DNA of 64,000 bases from Nocardioides sp. W7 (GTDB taxonomy: Bacteria > Actinomycetota > Actinomycetes > Propionibacteriales > Nocardioidaceae): NCBI RefSeq assembly GCF_022919075.1, contig NZ_CP095078.1:3596001-3660000 (forward strand), given 5' to 3'. Below the pieces are notes generated by a model that was not told the DNA's origin, searched no databases, and was given only the letters and a program-made list of their open reading frames with translations. The position numbers and the translations under genes were made by a program. Shown piece after piece: positions 20,001-31,821 of this stretch; position 1 is the first letter of the stretch, and every line of letters begins with the position of its first letter.

Positions 20001-21225
20001 GATACTCGAACTCGTACGTCGGACGGTCGTAGCCGACGTTGATGATCGTGTCGCGGGAGGTGGGATCGATGATCTCGGTGCCGTCGGCGAGGACCAGGCG
20101 GACGTCCTTGAGGTAGACCCGGTCCGGCACCCCGCTTCCGTTCGGACCGGGCACGAACCGGAGCGTGTTGGTGCCGGCCCGCAGGGTCCCGGTAGGGATC
20201 CGGGAGCTCGCCAGCTCTCCGAAGGTCGTGGTCCCGGAGCTACCGATCGGACCCTTCGGCAGCGTCACCTCGACGTCGTTGACGAACAGCTGGTAGGTCC
20301 AGGGTGCGTCGTAGCTGCTGGACAGCGCGTGGAAGGTCGCGGACTGGGTGCTGACGCTCGGTTCCAGGACCTCCTCGCCGATGCGGACCTCGACGGGTGC
20401 GTCGCCGGTGGCGTTCAGCGGGACCACCCCCTGGAGGTGCTGGCCGTCGACCAGGTCGAGGCCCAGCGGCTGATTGTCAACGCGCAACCGGATGGTGACG
20501 GTGGTCTCATCGTCCAGGGTGAACGTCACCGGCTGCATGCCGTCGCGCACCGTGGTGGTGTCCCACAGCCACCCCTGTGAGGTGACGCTAGCCGCGGGCA
20601 CCACGACGTTGAACGGGTAGCCGAACTCATAGAGCGGACGGTCGTAGCCGACGTCGATCCGAGTCCCGGCGGAGCCGGGGTCGACGATCTCGGCTCCGTC
20701 CGCCAGCACCACCGCGAGGTCGCGCAGGTAGACCCGGTCGGGGACTCCAGTGGCATTCGGTCCGGGCACGAAGCGCAGCGCGTTGCCGTCCGCCCGGAGC
20801 AGGCCTGCGGGCAGCGGGCCGCTGTCGAAGGCGCCCCACGTGGTGCCGGCGCCACCGCCGGCGATCGTGGTCTTGGGCAGGGGGAGCTCGACGCCGTTGA
20901 CCTCGAGGCTGTAGTCGTTGGCGCTGTCGTAGCTGCTCACCTCTCCGACCAGGCGGAACGCGCTGCCCATCGGGCTGGTGGCCAGGTCGGCCTCTCCGAC
21001 CCGGACACTGGCGACCTCGGCGTCGGCGGCTGCCAGCGCCACCGTGCCGGCGACCGTCTGTCCGTCCTCGACGAAGACCGAGGGCGGAAGGACCTGGGTC
21101 TGGATGCTGGTTGCGCCTGGGGGCGGGGCTGCCGAGGCCAGCGCGGGACCGGTCAGTCCGGCGAGGAGAGCCCCGGCCAGGGTGAGGACAAGTCCTCGCA
21201 CGGGAGCGGACGAGAGATGTGGCAT
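17020..21225 (-). CDS. Large secreted calcineurin-like phosphoesterase with Ig-like repeats
   Basis: A 1,401-residue exported protein. The ATG at 21225 gives a Sec signal peptide ending GPALASAAPPP; upstream in-frame codons add no signal. Two homologous beta-sandwich modules of about 190 residues lie at roughly 40-410; both carry LRFVPGPN followed by GVPDRVYL. Further Ig-like regions follow. The metallophosphatase domain at about 735-1000 has WMTDTQ, LTGDIVDDVD, VPGNHDFESG, IGTHEQ and MSGHKDYSYVW, giving the two-metal site. At least three more Ig-like domains fill the C-terminus, which ends in a basic SRIRIR tail with no sortase motif. Substrate is unknown. It appears inserted between HAD and metH. 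Confidence 0.85.
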   Translation of the reverse strand: MPHLSSAPVRGLVLTLAGALLAGLTGPALASAAPPPGATSIQTQVLPPSVFVEDGQTVAGTVALAAADAEVASVRVGEADLATSPMGSAFRLVGEVSSYDSANDYSLEVNGVELPLPKTTIAGGGAGTTWGAFDSGPLPAGLLRADGNALRFVPGPNATGVPDRVYLRDLAVVLADGAEIVDPGSAGTRIDVGYDRPLYEFGYPFNVVVPAASVTSQGWLWDTTTVRDGMQPVTFTLDDETTVTIRLRVDNQPLGLDLVDGQHLQGVVPLNATGDAPVEVRIGEEVLEPSVSTQSATFHALSSSYDAPWTYQLFVNDVEVTLPKGPIGSSGTTTFGELASSRIPTGTLRAGTNTLRFVPGPNGSGVPDRVYLKDVRLVLADGTEIIDPTSRDTIINVGYDRPTYEFEYPVTMELAAPTLETNAWSWDTSIYPDGEYVVSVSDPTGSLTRTVEVDNTAPALTVTTPADGSRHQGSPFVIDATASDPIDGDLALTLTLDGEPVENGSRWDPEKMTNGEHTLLVEATDSHGLTSQRTVTFETWADTPFAPTDPSPADGDLDVPTRTTSLGVTVADPTGDPLDVTFKLARQQDFGNGAGLEARQGSTTDGEPALGSGQRLPDPEAVAALEEADGERVETTEAERYPFQQFDVAVPEEAATDRDLAVSWTGRTRPGHRVVLSVFDHRTETWVEAASAVAGEDDLTLRGSVRTGPSVQDGKATVQVQVLPGYIAPTNDGAVKFAWMTDTQKLAESDPETFDKEAQWIVDQRESENLAYMFLTGDIVDDVDQEFQWVNASESLQILDDADVPYGLVPGNHDFESGYSHYRKYFGEERFADDPWYGGTASDNVQHYDYISTPEADYMFVYLTWRASAAEWAWVKDAIASHPDANVIIGTHEQFDPTGQLTGQGTRFMSEIIEPYDNVVAIMSGHKDYSYVWVNRLGDGRIVLQVQVNWPSVKAGSYSGGAGFMRTVELDPDAQTFTNRTFTVLDVYPTAGGPDHAWPLTGCESLTEAPSIEREMTEECITTENFVRPITLQKAERSLATDHVEVTARTEEVIAELDAVASGARAEVPAGELSLDSDYSWYVEVADEDGHSVVSDVWSFSTVAATPTTMSADDLTVVDGGTVRLSAALDPVAATGSVLFRSGDDVLCEAVLAGGVASCEAAAMPGVGTHSIEVEYAGDHAHAASSTTLRLTVTARPTDPTDPTDPGPIGVRVVVGDLRTTFGKAAGIPVTLVAERSSTGTPRGVLRIERQGRLLATQRIDGFHGRVTLPAKVVRGLAAGRNNLVVSFSGGSGFTADRSSFVVRVAKAKTVLRAKAPRVGVRGRTATVTVRLKVPGDLRPTGRVVVRIGSTTKVVEAKAGVTRVRLTIDRQLRPGSQKVVVWYAGSRHLKAATQQSRIRIR

Positions 21226-21552
21226 GACGAAGATGGCGCCTCTCAGAAGGAGTTCAGCCGTCGGCACGGCACAGCCGTGAGGAGACCGAGGGGCCGCCGC
21301 GATGACGGGGATCGCCACGAGGCTGGTCGTCGCCGGTGACCTGAGGGTGTTGTCGGGCCGCCTACAGCGTGCACGGCGGGCGAACGCCGTAGATCTGAGG
21401 AGCTGCAGGCCAGCGACACTCGCCCGGCTCCACCGAAGGAGTCGAGGTCAAGTCCAGGGACGTGGTGTACGAGGTCTGATCCCTCGAGGTTGTACTTCAA
21501 CGCTCCCGGATGGACCCGATTGCGCAGCACGTGTCGTCCATGTCGTCCATGT
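21226..21552. other. Non-coding gap upstream of the phosphoesterase gene
   Basis: I see no convincing coding sequence here; open frames are short and lack family features. It should hold the phosphoesterase promoter. Its far end carries three exact 9-bp tandem units (GTCGTCCAT, 21533-21559) that run into the HAD remnant. Confidence 0.5.
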
Positions 21553-21584
21553 CGTCCATGTCGCACAGGACGGCGGCCGGCAGC
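21553..21584 (-). pseudogene. Remnant of the HAD gene start
   Basis: On the minus strand these bases read PAAVLCDMDD, matching the first catalytic strand of the HAD gene (PAAVLWDMDG) with one base change in 32. The frame then runs into the three MDD-encoding 9-bp repeats. It looks like a leftover gene start separated from the real HAD gene by the 4.2-kb phosphoesterase gene. Confidence 0.7.
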
Positions 21585-21595
21585 TCGGGGGCCGT

Positions 21596-21658
21596 TGCCG
21601 TTTGGTCACCAACCGCAGGCTAGGAGGGCGATTCGATGCCGTTGGTGACCAAACGGCA
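21596..21658. repeat. Paired-arm dispersed element, copy F
   Basis: Perfect 18-bp inverted arms at 21596-21613 and 21641-21658, spacer 27 nt. It begins 22 nt after the metH stop and lies 11 nt from the HAD remnant. Confidence 0.92.
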
Positions 21659-21680
21659 GTCACCCGCGCCGGCAGCCGAC

Positions 21681-25430
<3,750 letters not shown>

Positions 25431-25568
25431 GGGGACTCCTCTCGGGCCGGGTGCAGGGCGGCCGCCCTCCACCCTAGGAACCAATGTCCACGTGCTGGAC
25501 GGGATTCTCAGATCGTGACACCTGCCGGGGAGCCCGGCGAAATCCCGGGCCGTGACTAGGCTGGACGG

Positions 25569-26417
25569 GTGATCGAGATCGAAGATGCCCCGGACCTGGT
25601 CGATCCCGTGGTGATCGCCGCCTTCGAGGGCTGGAACGACGCCGCCGACGCGGCCTCGTCGGTCGTCGACCACCTGATGAAGGTCTGGAACGCCCGGGTG
25701 GTCGGGGCCATCGATCCCGAGGACTTCTACGACTTCCAGGTGAACCGGCCCGTGGTCGGCAGCGACGAGCACGGCCACCGACGGATCACCTGGCCCAGCA
25801 CCCAGATCGCGATCGCCTCACCTCCCGACCTGGACCGCGACGTGATCCTGCTGCGTGGGATCGAGCCGAACATGCGCTGGCGCCAGTTCTGCGCCGAGCT
25901 GCTGGCGGCCTGCGACGACCTCGGCGGCGAGCTCGTCATCACGCTCGGCGCGCTGCTCGCCGACACGCCGCACACGCGACCGATCCCGGTTACCGGCACG
26001 GCCACCGAGCTGGAGCTCGTCGACCGCCTGAAGCTGGAGCAGTCGACGTACGAAGGACCGACCGGGATCGTGGGCGTCTTCCAGGACGCGTGCGTGCGCC
26101 TCGACATCCCGGCGGTGTCGTACTGGGCCGCCGTCCCCCACTACGTCGCCCAGCCACCGTGCCCCAAGGCCACCCTCGCGCTGATCGGCCAGCTGGAGGA
26201 CCTCCTCGAGGTCAGCATCCCGCTCGGCGACCTCCCCGAGGACGCCCGCGCGTGGGAGCGCGGCGTGGACGAGCTCGCCGAGGAGGACGAGGACGTCGCC
26301 GACTACGTCCGGGCGCTCGAAGAGACCCGCGACACCACCGACCTGCCCGAGGCGTCCGGTGAGGCCATCGCGCGCGAGTTCGAGCGGTACTTGAAGCGGC
26401 GGCAGGACGAGGGCTGA
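25569..26417 (+). CDS. PAC2-family protein (proteasome-assembly-chaperone-like fold)
   Basis: A 282-residue PAC2 protein. It opens [20 protein letters not shown] and has the later [19 protein letters not shown] and [20 protein letters not shown] segments of the actinobacterial family next to metH. The C-terminal 60 residues are acidic and probably helical. The fold is shared with eukaryotic proteasome assembly chaperones, but no proteasome role is established for this bacterial group. It is divergent from metH and converges on mshC; copy G of the dispersed element lies between the two stops. Confidence 0.85.
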   Translation: MIEIEDAPDLVDPVVIAAFEGWNDAADAASSVVDHLMKVWNARVVGAIDPEDFYDFQVNRPVVGSDEHGHRRITWPSTQIAIASPPDLDRDVILLRGIEPNMRWRQFCAELLAACDDLGGELVITLGALLADTPHTRPIPVTGTATELELVDRLKLEQSTYEGPTGIVGVFQDACVRLDIPAVSYWAAVPHYVAQPPCPKATLALIGQLEDLLEVSIPLGDLPEDARAWERGVDELAEEDEDVADYVRALEETRDTTDLPEASGEAIAREFERYLKRRQDEG

Positions 26418-26432
26418 GGGCTCGCCGGTCCG

Positions 26433-26494
26433 TGCCGTTTGGTCACCAACGTCAGCTCCGGACGGCAGGGCGCGCCGTTGGTGACCAAACGGCA
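26433..26494. repeat. Paired-arm dispersed element, copy G
   Basis: Perfect 18-bp arms at 26433-26450 and 26477-26494 with a 26-nt spacer, placed between the convergent PAC2 (15 nt after its stop) and mshC genes. Here a bidirectional terminator role is plausible. Confidence 0.92.
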
Positions 26495-26525
26495 ACGCCT
26501 CTGAACGCGTTCAGCGGCGCCTGAG

Positions 26526-27764
26526 TCAGAGCGCGAGCCCAAGCGCAGCATCGAGCACCGCGTGCACGGCCAGGGCGGCATCGGGGTCGCTGGTGTCGGC
26601 GAGGCCGTCGGTGCCGAGCGTGGCGCGCACCCAGCCGTCGACGGCCGCGAGGGCGCGGGGGGCGTCGAGGTCGTCGGCGAGGGCGGCGAGCACCTCGGCG
26701 ACGACCGGAGCGGCGGCGGCACCGGCGCCCAGGGCGAGGGCGCGACGCCAGTCGGCGAGGGCGTCGACGGCGCCCCAGAGCTCGGCGTCGGTCCACTCCC
26801 AGTCGGAGCGGTAGTGGTGGCGCATCAGCGCGAGCCGGATCGCCATCGGGTCGACGTCGCTGTTGCGGAGCGCGGAGACGAAGACGAGGTTGCCCCGCGA
26901 CTTCGACATCTTCTCGCCGTCGTACCCGACCATCCCGGCGTGGGCGTAGACCTGCGCGAAGGGCGTGCCGGGCGCGGCGACCTGCGCGTGGCCGGCGCAC
27001 ATCTCGTGGTGCGGGAAGACCAGGTCGCTGCCGCCGCCCTGGACGTCGAAGTTGCCACCGAGGTGGTGCATGGCGATGGCCGCGCACTCGATGTGCCAGC
27101 CGGGTCGGCCGGGACCGAACGGGCTGGGCCACGACGGCTCGCCCTCCCGCGCGCCGCGCCACAGGACGCAGTCGAGCGGGTCCTTCTTGCCGGGGGTGTC
27201 CGGGTCGCCGCCGCGCTCGGGGAAGATCCGCAGCATCTCGTCGCGGTCCAGGCCCGACTCGGCGCCGAACGCGGCGTCGGCGGTCACCGACATGTAGAGG
27301 TCCCGGTCGACCCGGTAGACCGCGCCGGCGGCCTGGAGCCGCTCGATCAGCTCGACGGCCAGCGGGATCGACTCGACGGCGCCGACGTAGTGCGCGGGGG
27401 GCAGCACGCGCAGGGCGGTCATGTCTTGGCGGAACAGCTCGGTCTCGCGCTCGGCGAGCTCGACCCAGTCGACCTTGACCTTGGTGGCCCGCTCCAGCAG
27501 CGGGTCGTCCACGTCGGTGACGTTCTGGACGTAGGTGACCTCGTGGCCGGCGCTGCGCCAGGCCCGGTTGAGCAGGTCGAAGGCGAGGTACGTCGCGGCG
27601 TGGCCCAGGTGCGTGGCGTCGTACGGCGTGATGCCACAGACGTAGAGCCGCGCCGATCCCTCGGGGCGGGTCGTGACCCGACCTCCCGTGGCCGTGTCGT
27701 GGAGCGACACGGGCGGACCGGCCACCCGCAGGGAAGGGATCTCCGGGGAGGGCCAGGCACGCAT
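26526..27764 (-). CDS. mshC: L-cysteine:1D-myo-inositol 2-amino-2-deoxy-alpha-D-glucopyranoside ligase
   Basis: A 412-residue cysteinyl-tRNA-synthetase homologue that joins cysteine to GlcN-Ins in mycothiol synthesis. It carries the HIGH-type motif in [16 protein letters not shown] (with the zinc-binding cysteine), the second zinc region [14 protein letters not shown] and the KMSKS loop in [12 protein letters not shown]. The length and lack of a tRNA-binding C-terminus separate it from CysS. This gene implies the organism makes mycothiol as its main thiol. It follows the SCO1664-like gene by 24 nt on the same strand. Confidence 0.96.
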   Translation of the reverse strand: MRAWPSPEIPSLRVAGPPVSLHDTATGGRVTTRPEGSARLYVCGITPYDATHLGHAATYLAFDLLNRAWRSAGHEVTYVQNVTDVDDPLLERATKVKVDWVELAERETELFRQDMTALRVLPPAHYVGAVESIPLAVELIERLQAAGAVYRVDRDLYMSVTADAAFGAESGLDRDEMLRIFPERGGDPDTPGKKDPLDCVLWRGAREGEPSWPSPFGPGRPGWHIECAAIAMHHLGGNFDVQGGGSDLVFPHHEMCAGHAQVAAPGTPFAQVYAHAGMVGYDGEKMSKSRGNLVFVSALRNSDVDPMAIRLALMRHHYRSDWEWTDAELWGAVDALADWRRALALGAGAAAAPVVAEVLAALADDLDAPRALAAVDGWVRATLGTDGLADTSDPDAALAVHAVLDAALGLAL

Positions 27765-27788
27765 GACCTGAACTCTAGAGGAGGCAGG

Positions 27789-28571
27789 TCAGAAGGGCGG
27801 CCACGGGATGGCGGGGTACTCCCCGCGCGGCGCCGGCATCACGCCGTGCTCGGCGAGTCGCCGGCAGCGGCGGGCGAACGCGTTGATCTCCCGGTCGGTC
27901 AGCAGCGGGGCCAGCGCGTCCCGGAGCGGGCCGCCCGCGGCGACTCCGAGGGCGCGCACGGCCTCGACCTCGTCGTCGACGAGCGGCTCCCCCAGCCAGC
28001 CCCACAGGACGGTCCGGAGCTTGTTCTCGGCGTGGAAGGCGATGCCGTGGTCGACGCCGTACCGGTGTCCGCCGGCCATCGCCAGCACGTGCCCGCCCTT
28101 GCGGTCGGCGTTGTTGACGACCACGTCGAAGATCGCCATCCGGCGCAGCGGCACGGTGTCCTCGTGAACCAGCGAGACCGGCAGGTCGCGTCCGTCGATC
28201 CCGTCGAAGACGTGCCGCCATCCGGTCGGCACCTGGCCCTCGGCCACCAGCGTGACGGCCTCCTGCGCGCCGTCGACCTGCTGCCAGCGCTGCACCATGC
28301 CCCACCCGTGCGGACCGTCGCGGAGCCAGGTCTGCGGGACGACGTCCCAGCCGAGCGCCTCGGAGACGAGGTACGCCGCTCGCTCGCGGCCGGCCAGGTC
28401 GCCGTCCGGGAAGTCCCACAGCGGCCGCTCGCCGGCGACCGGCTTGTAGACGACCTGGACCGGACCCTCGTCGGCGGCGATCGTGGCGAGGAAGGTCGCG
28501 TTGGAGGCAGGCATGATCCGCCCGTCGAGGGCCAGCTCTCCCTCCAGCAGATCCGCCGTCGGCTCCGTCAC
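27789..28571 (-). CDS. SCO1664-family kinase-fold-like protein
   Basis: A 260-residue protein of the actinobacterial SCO1664 family, often described as related to phosphatidylinositol 3-/4-kinases. It has GRIMPASNATFLATI, VVYKPVAGERPLWDFPDGDL, ERAAYLVSEALGWDVVP and FDVVVNNADRKGGHVL, the last resembling a kinase catalytic loop. The GTG start overlaps the DUF3090 stop as GTGA, and the phosphomutase-DUF3090-SCO1664-mshC order is a recurrent actinobacterial cluster. A biochemical function has not been assigned to my knowledge. Confidence 0.85.
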   Translation of the reverse strand: MTEPTADLLEGELALDGRIMPASNATFLATIAADEGPVQVVYKPVAGERPLWDFPDGDLAGRERAAYLVSEALGWDVVPQTWLRDGPHGWGMVQRWQQVDGAQEAVTLVAEGQVPTGWRHVFDGIDGRDLPVSLVHEDTVPLRRMAIFDVVVNNADRKGGHVLAMAGGHRYGVDHGIAFHAENKLRTVLWGWLGEPLVDDEVEAVRALGVAAGGPLRDALAPLLTDREINAFARRCRRLAEHGVMPAPRGEYPAIPWPPF

Positions 28572-29143
28572 GGGTCCCGTCTGCGGAAGCCGTTGGCGCG
28601 CACGCACAGGTGCCCGTCGGGGTCGATCGGGTTGCCGCAGAACGGGCAGCTCGGTCGGCCTGCCTCGAGGACCTGCTCGCTGCGCTTGACGAAGGCTCGG
28701 GCCGCGCCCGGAGGCAGCCGGACGACCAGGACCTCGTCGGGCTCCGGCTCGATGATGTCCTCGTCGAGCTGCTCGGGACTGACGACGGCGGCCTCGGTGA
28801 ACGGGAACACCTCGATCACGACGCGCTCGTCGGCGGGGTCCCACGACAGCGTCATGGTGCCGGCGCGGAACTCCTCCTCGATCGGCTGCTCCAGGGGGGC
28901 GGTGTCGTCGAGCCCCAGCGGGGCGACGGCCGGGATCAGCGACGCCGGCTGGTCGCTGGACATCACGTCGTCCAGCAGCTCGTCGACACGCTCGGCCAGC
29001 GCCGCGACCTGCTGCTTCTCCAGGGCGACGCTCACCAGCCGCGCGCCGCTGCGCGCCTGCAGGAAGAAGGTGCGGGACCCGGGCGGACCGACCGTGCCGG
29101 TGACGAAGCGCTCCGGCGGGTCGAAGCCGTGGACGAGAGGCAT
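28568..29143 (-). CDS. DUF3090 family protein
   Basis: A 191-residue protein of the DUF3090 (SCO1665-like) family. It opens with HGFDPPERFVTGTVGPPGSR and FFLQARSGARLVSVALEKQQ, and ends with a four-cysteine-like PSCPFCGNPIDPDGHLC zinc-ribbon tail. The ATG at 29143 is preferred over the GTG at 29152 because AGGG lies 8 nt upstream of it. It overlaps the next gene by 4 nt and sits a few bases after the phosphomutase gene, so the three are likely one operon with mshC. Confidence 0.85.
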   Translation of the reverse strand: MPLVHGFDPPERFVTGTVGPPGSRTFFLQARSGARLVSVALEKQQVAALAERVDELLDDVMSSDQPASLIPAVAPLGLDDTAPLEQPIEEEFRAGTMTLSWDPADERVVIEVFPFTEAAVVSPEQLDEDIIEPEPDEVLVVRLPPGAARAFVKRSEQVLEAGRPSCPFCGNPIDPDGHLCVRANGFRRRDP

Positions 29144-29153
29144 GTGACTCACC

Positions 29154-29885
29154 CTATGACCGCGCCCCAGGGGCCGGAACAGGGCCGGCCCCGCCGCCCA
29201 CCGCAGCGTCGGAGGTACGCCGGCTCCGGCCCCGCTTGGCGCTCTTGGGCGGCACCAGCCAGCCCAGGTCGCCGGCGTGGGTGTTGGTCGCGAGCACGTA
29301 GGGCCGCGACTCGGTGTAGCGGACGATCGAGACCGACGCCGGGTCGACGTTGAGCCGCTGGAACAGGTCGAGGTGCATGCCGAGCGCGTCGGCGAGCACC
29401 GACTTGATGATGTCGCCGTGGCTGACGGCGACCCACACCGCGCCCGGACCGTGCTCGGCCTCGAAGGCGGCGTCGAGGCGTCGTACCGCCGACACCGACC
29501 GCGCCTGCATCTGGGTCATCGACTCACCGCCGGGGAAGGTCGCGGCCGAGGGCTGGGACTGCACGACCTGCCAGAGCTTCTCCTTGGCCAGGTCGCGCAG
29601 CGGCCGGCCCTGCCACTCGCCGTAGTCACACTCGGTGATGCCCTTCTCGACCTGCGTCGTCGGCTCACCGGCCTGCTCGGCGAGCAGTGCGCGGGCGGTC
29701 TGCCGGCACCGCTCGAGCGGACTGGTCACAACGGCCGTGAGCGGGACGGCAGCCAGCCGCTCCGCGGTTCGCGCCGCCTGGGCGCGGCCCGTCTCGTCGA
29801 GCTTCACCCCGGCGGTGCGCCCCGCGAGCATCCCGGAGGCGTTCGCCGTGGTCCTGCCGTGCCGGACGAGGATGACTGTTGCCAT
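29154..29885 (-). CDS. Histidine phosphatase-superfamily protein (MSMEG_4193-type phosphomutase)
   Basis: A 243-residue member of the histidine phosphatase superfamily. The catalytic RHG motif is in MATVILVRHGRTTANASG, with the second histidine in VWVAVSHGDIIKSVLADALG and the conserved TECDYGEWQGRPL between. The C-terminus is a short basic, low-complexity tail. The gene heads the phosphomutase-DUF3090-SCO1664 cluster upstream of mshC. Family members are called putative phosphomutases, but the substrate is unknown. Confidence 0.88.
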   Translation of the reverse strand: MATVILVRHGRTTANASGMLAGRTAGVKLDETGRAQAARTAERLAAVPLTAVVTSPLERCRQTARALLAEQAGEPTTQVEKGITECDYGEWQGRPLRDLAKEKLWQVVQSQPSAATFPGGESMTQMQARSVSAVRRLDAAFEAEHGPGAVWVAVSHGDIIKSVLADALGMHLDLFQRLNVDPASVSIVRYTESRPYVLATNTHAGDLGWLVPPKSAKRGRSRRTSDAAVGGGAGPVPAPGARS

Positions 29886-29928
29886 GTCGCGGACTGTAGC
29901 GGGGCGTACCCGGCGCTAGCGTGGCTCC

Positions 29929-30909
29929 GTGATCGTCGACAGCGCGCTCTATCGGGCCGGCACCCGGGTGGACCTGGCCTGCGAGCCCGGCGACTTCGGC
30001 CGCCTTCGCGCCGGGGTCGAGAATCCCGGCGACTTCGTCTGGCTGGGGCTGTACCAGCCCAGCCCGCGCGAGCTCGACGAGGTGGCCGAGGCGTTCGGAC
30101 TGCACGCACTGGCGGTGGAGGACGCCGTCCAGGCCCACCAGCGGCCCAAGCTGGAGCGGTACGAGGACAGCCTGTTCCTGGTCCTCAAGACGCTCTGGTA
30201 CGTCGATGCCGAGGACGCGGTGGAGACCGGGGAGATCAACATCTTCCTCGGCGCCGACTTCGTCGTGACCGTCCGGCACGGAGACGGCTCCCAGCTGCAG
30301 AGCGCCCGGGCCCAGCTCGAGACCGAGCCGAGCCTGCTCGCCCACGGTCCCGGCGCGGTGATGTACGCCGTGTGCGACACCGTCGTGGACGGCTACCTCG
30401 ACGTGATGGGTGAGCTCGAGATCGACGTCGACGAGGTCGAGACGTCCGTCTTCTCGACCGAGCGCACCCAGGACTCGGCCCGGATCTACACCCTCAAGCG
30501 CGAGCTCGCCGAGGTACGGCGCGCGGTGCAGCCCCTGCGCGAGCCGCTGCGGCGCCTGGTGGCGGGCGAGGTCTCCGTGATCCACGAGGACGCTCGGCCG
30601 TTCTTCCGCGACGTCCTCGACCACCTCACCCAGGCGCACGAGATCGCCGAGAACCTCGAGTCGCTGCTCTCCTCGGCCTTCGACGCGCACCTGGCGCAGA
30701 TCTCGGTGCAGCAGAACGACGACATGCGCAAGATCTCCGCGGGCGCGGCACTCGTCGTGGTCCCGACGCTGATCGCCGGGATCTACGGCATGAACTTCGA
30801 GCACATGCCGGAGCTGGAGTGGACCGTGGGCTATCCGTTCGCCCTGGTCCTGATGGCCTCGGTGTCCGCCGGCCTGTGGATCTGGTTCAAGAAGTCGGGC
30901 TGGCTGTGA
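29929..30909 (+). CDS. corA: CorA-family magnesium/cobalt transporter
   Basis: A 326-residue CorA channel with a large soluble funnel domain, a long coiled-coil helix at about 160-250, and two C-terminal membrane helices. The signature YGMNF sits at the end of the first helix in LIAGIYGMNFEHMPELEW, where the loop would form the ion selectivity entrance. The protein ends with a basic KKSGWL cap. It is divergent from the phosphomutase gene with a 43-nt gap and converges on uppP. Confidence 0.92.
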   Translation: MIVDSALYRAGTRVDLACEPGDFGRLRAGVENPGDFVWLGLYQPSPRELDEVAEAFGLHALAVEDAVQAHQRPKLERYEDSLFLVLKTLWYVDAEDAVETGEINIFLGADFVVTVRHGDGSQLQSARAQLETEPSLLAHGPGAVMYAVCDTVVDGYLDVMGELEIDVDEVETSVFSTERTQDSARIYTLKRELAEVRRAVQPLREPLRRLVAGEVSVIHEDARPFFRDVLDHLTQAHEIAENLESLLSSAFDAHLAQISVQQNDDMRKISAGAALVVVPTLIAGIYGMNFEHMPELEWTVGYPFALVLMASVSAGLWIWFKKSGWL

Positions 30910-30922
30910 GCCTCGGATCCGC

Positions 30923-31747
30923 TCAGGCGTTCAGCACGCCGGTCGCCACCAGGATGAGGGTCAACGCACCGAGCCCGATCCGGTAGATCACGAACGGCGT
31001 GTACGACTTCGTCGAGACGTAACGCAGCAGCCACGCGATCGCGGCGTACCCGATGACGAACGACACGGCCGTGGCGACGATCGTCGGACCCCAGCCGTAG
31101 GTGTTGTCGCCGTGCGGGATCTCCTTGAGCTCGAACAGTCCGGCGCCGACGACCGCCGGGATCGCGAGCAGGAAGGCGTAGCGGGTCGCGGCCTCACGCT
31201 CGTAGCCGAGGAACCGGCCCATCGAGATCGTGGCGCCGGAGCGCGACACCCCGGGCACGAGCGCGCAGGCCTGGGCGAGGCCCATCAGGACCGCGTCCCG
31301 GAGGGTGATCTGCTTGATCTGCTTGTTGTTGCGGCTGACCCGGTCGGCGATGCCGAGGACGACACCGAGGACGATCAGCGTGGTGCCGATGATCCAGAGG
31401 CTGCGGAAGTCCTCCTCGATCACGTCCTTGAGCGCGACACCGAGAAGCACGATCGGCAGCGAGCCGATGATGATGAACCAGCCCATCCGGGCGTCCAGGT
31501 GACCGCGGTACTCCGGCTTGACCAGGGAGCGCAGCCACATCGACCCGATCCGCCAGATGTCGTGACGGAAATAGATGAGCACCGCAAGCTCGGTGCCGAT
31601 CTGGATGACCGCCGTGAACGCCGCACCCGGGTCCCCCCAACCGAACATCTCGGGGAAGATCCGCAGGTGCGCGCTGCTGGAGATCGGCAGGAACTCCGTC
31701 AGGCCTTGGATGGTGCCGAGGACCAGAGCCTCGAGGTATTCCCACAC
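30923..31747 (-). CDS. uppP: Undecaprenyl-diphosphatase
   Basis: A 274-residue membrane phosphatase that recycles the lipid carrier of peptidoglycan synthesis; some members confer bacitracin resistance. It has the two family signatures: GLTEFLPISSSAHLRI near the N-terminus and PGVSRSGATISMGRFLG near residue 160, with eight or so hydrophobic segments. Its 3' end faces the corA stop at a 13-nt distance. Confidence 0.95.
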   Translation of the reverse strand: MWEYLEALVLGTIQGLTEFLPISSSAHLRIFPEMFGWGDPGAAFTAVIQIGTELAVLIYFRHDIWRIGSMWLRSLVKPEYRGHLDARMGWFIIIGSLPIVLLGVALKDVIEEDFRSLWIIGTTLIVLGVVLGIADRVSRNNKQIKQITLRDAVLMGLAQACALVPGVSRSGATISMGRFLGYEREAATRYAFLLAIPAVVGAGLFELKEIPHGDNTYGWGPTIVATAVSFVIGYAAIAWLLRYVSTKSYTPFVIYRIGLGALTLILVATGVLNA

Positions 31748-31821
31748 GAGACGGGATCCTACGGAGGTTCGCTGGGCGTGCCGACGTCACCTGGTGTGGT
31801 GTTGCCTACTACCTTGTCGCC

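Noticed and set aside
16873..20580. A 1,235-codon plus-strand open frame opposite the phosphoesterase gene
   Set aside because: It has no recognisable domain and low-complexity composition typical of antisense frames in high-GC DNA; the minus strand has signal peptide and metallophosphatase motifs.
25431..25568. A cobalamin or SAM riboswitch upstream of metH
   Set aside because: The 138-nt gap is shared with a divergent gene and shows no B12-box or SAM-type core that I can recognise.
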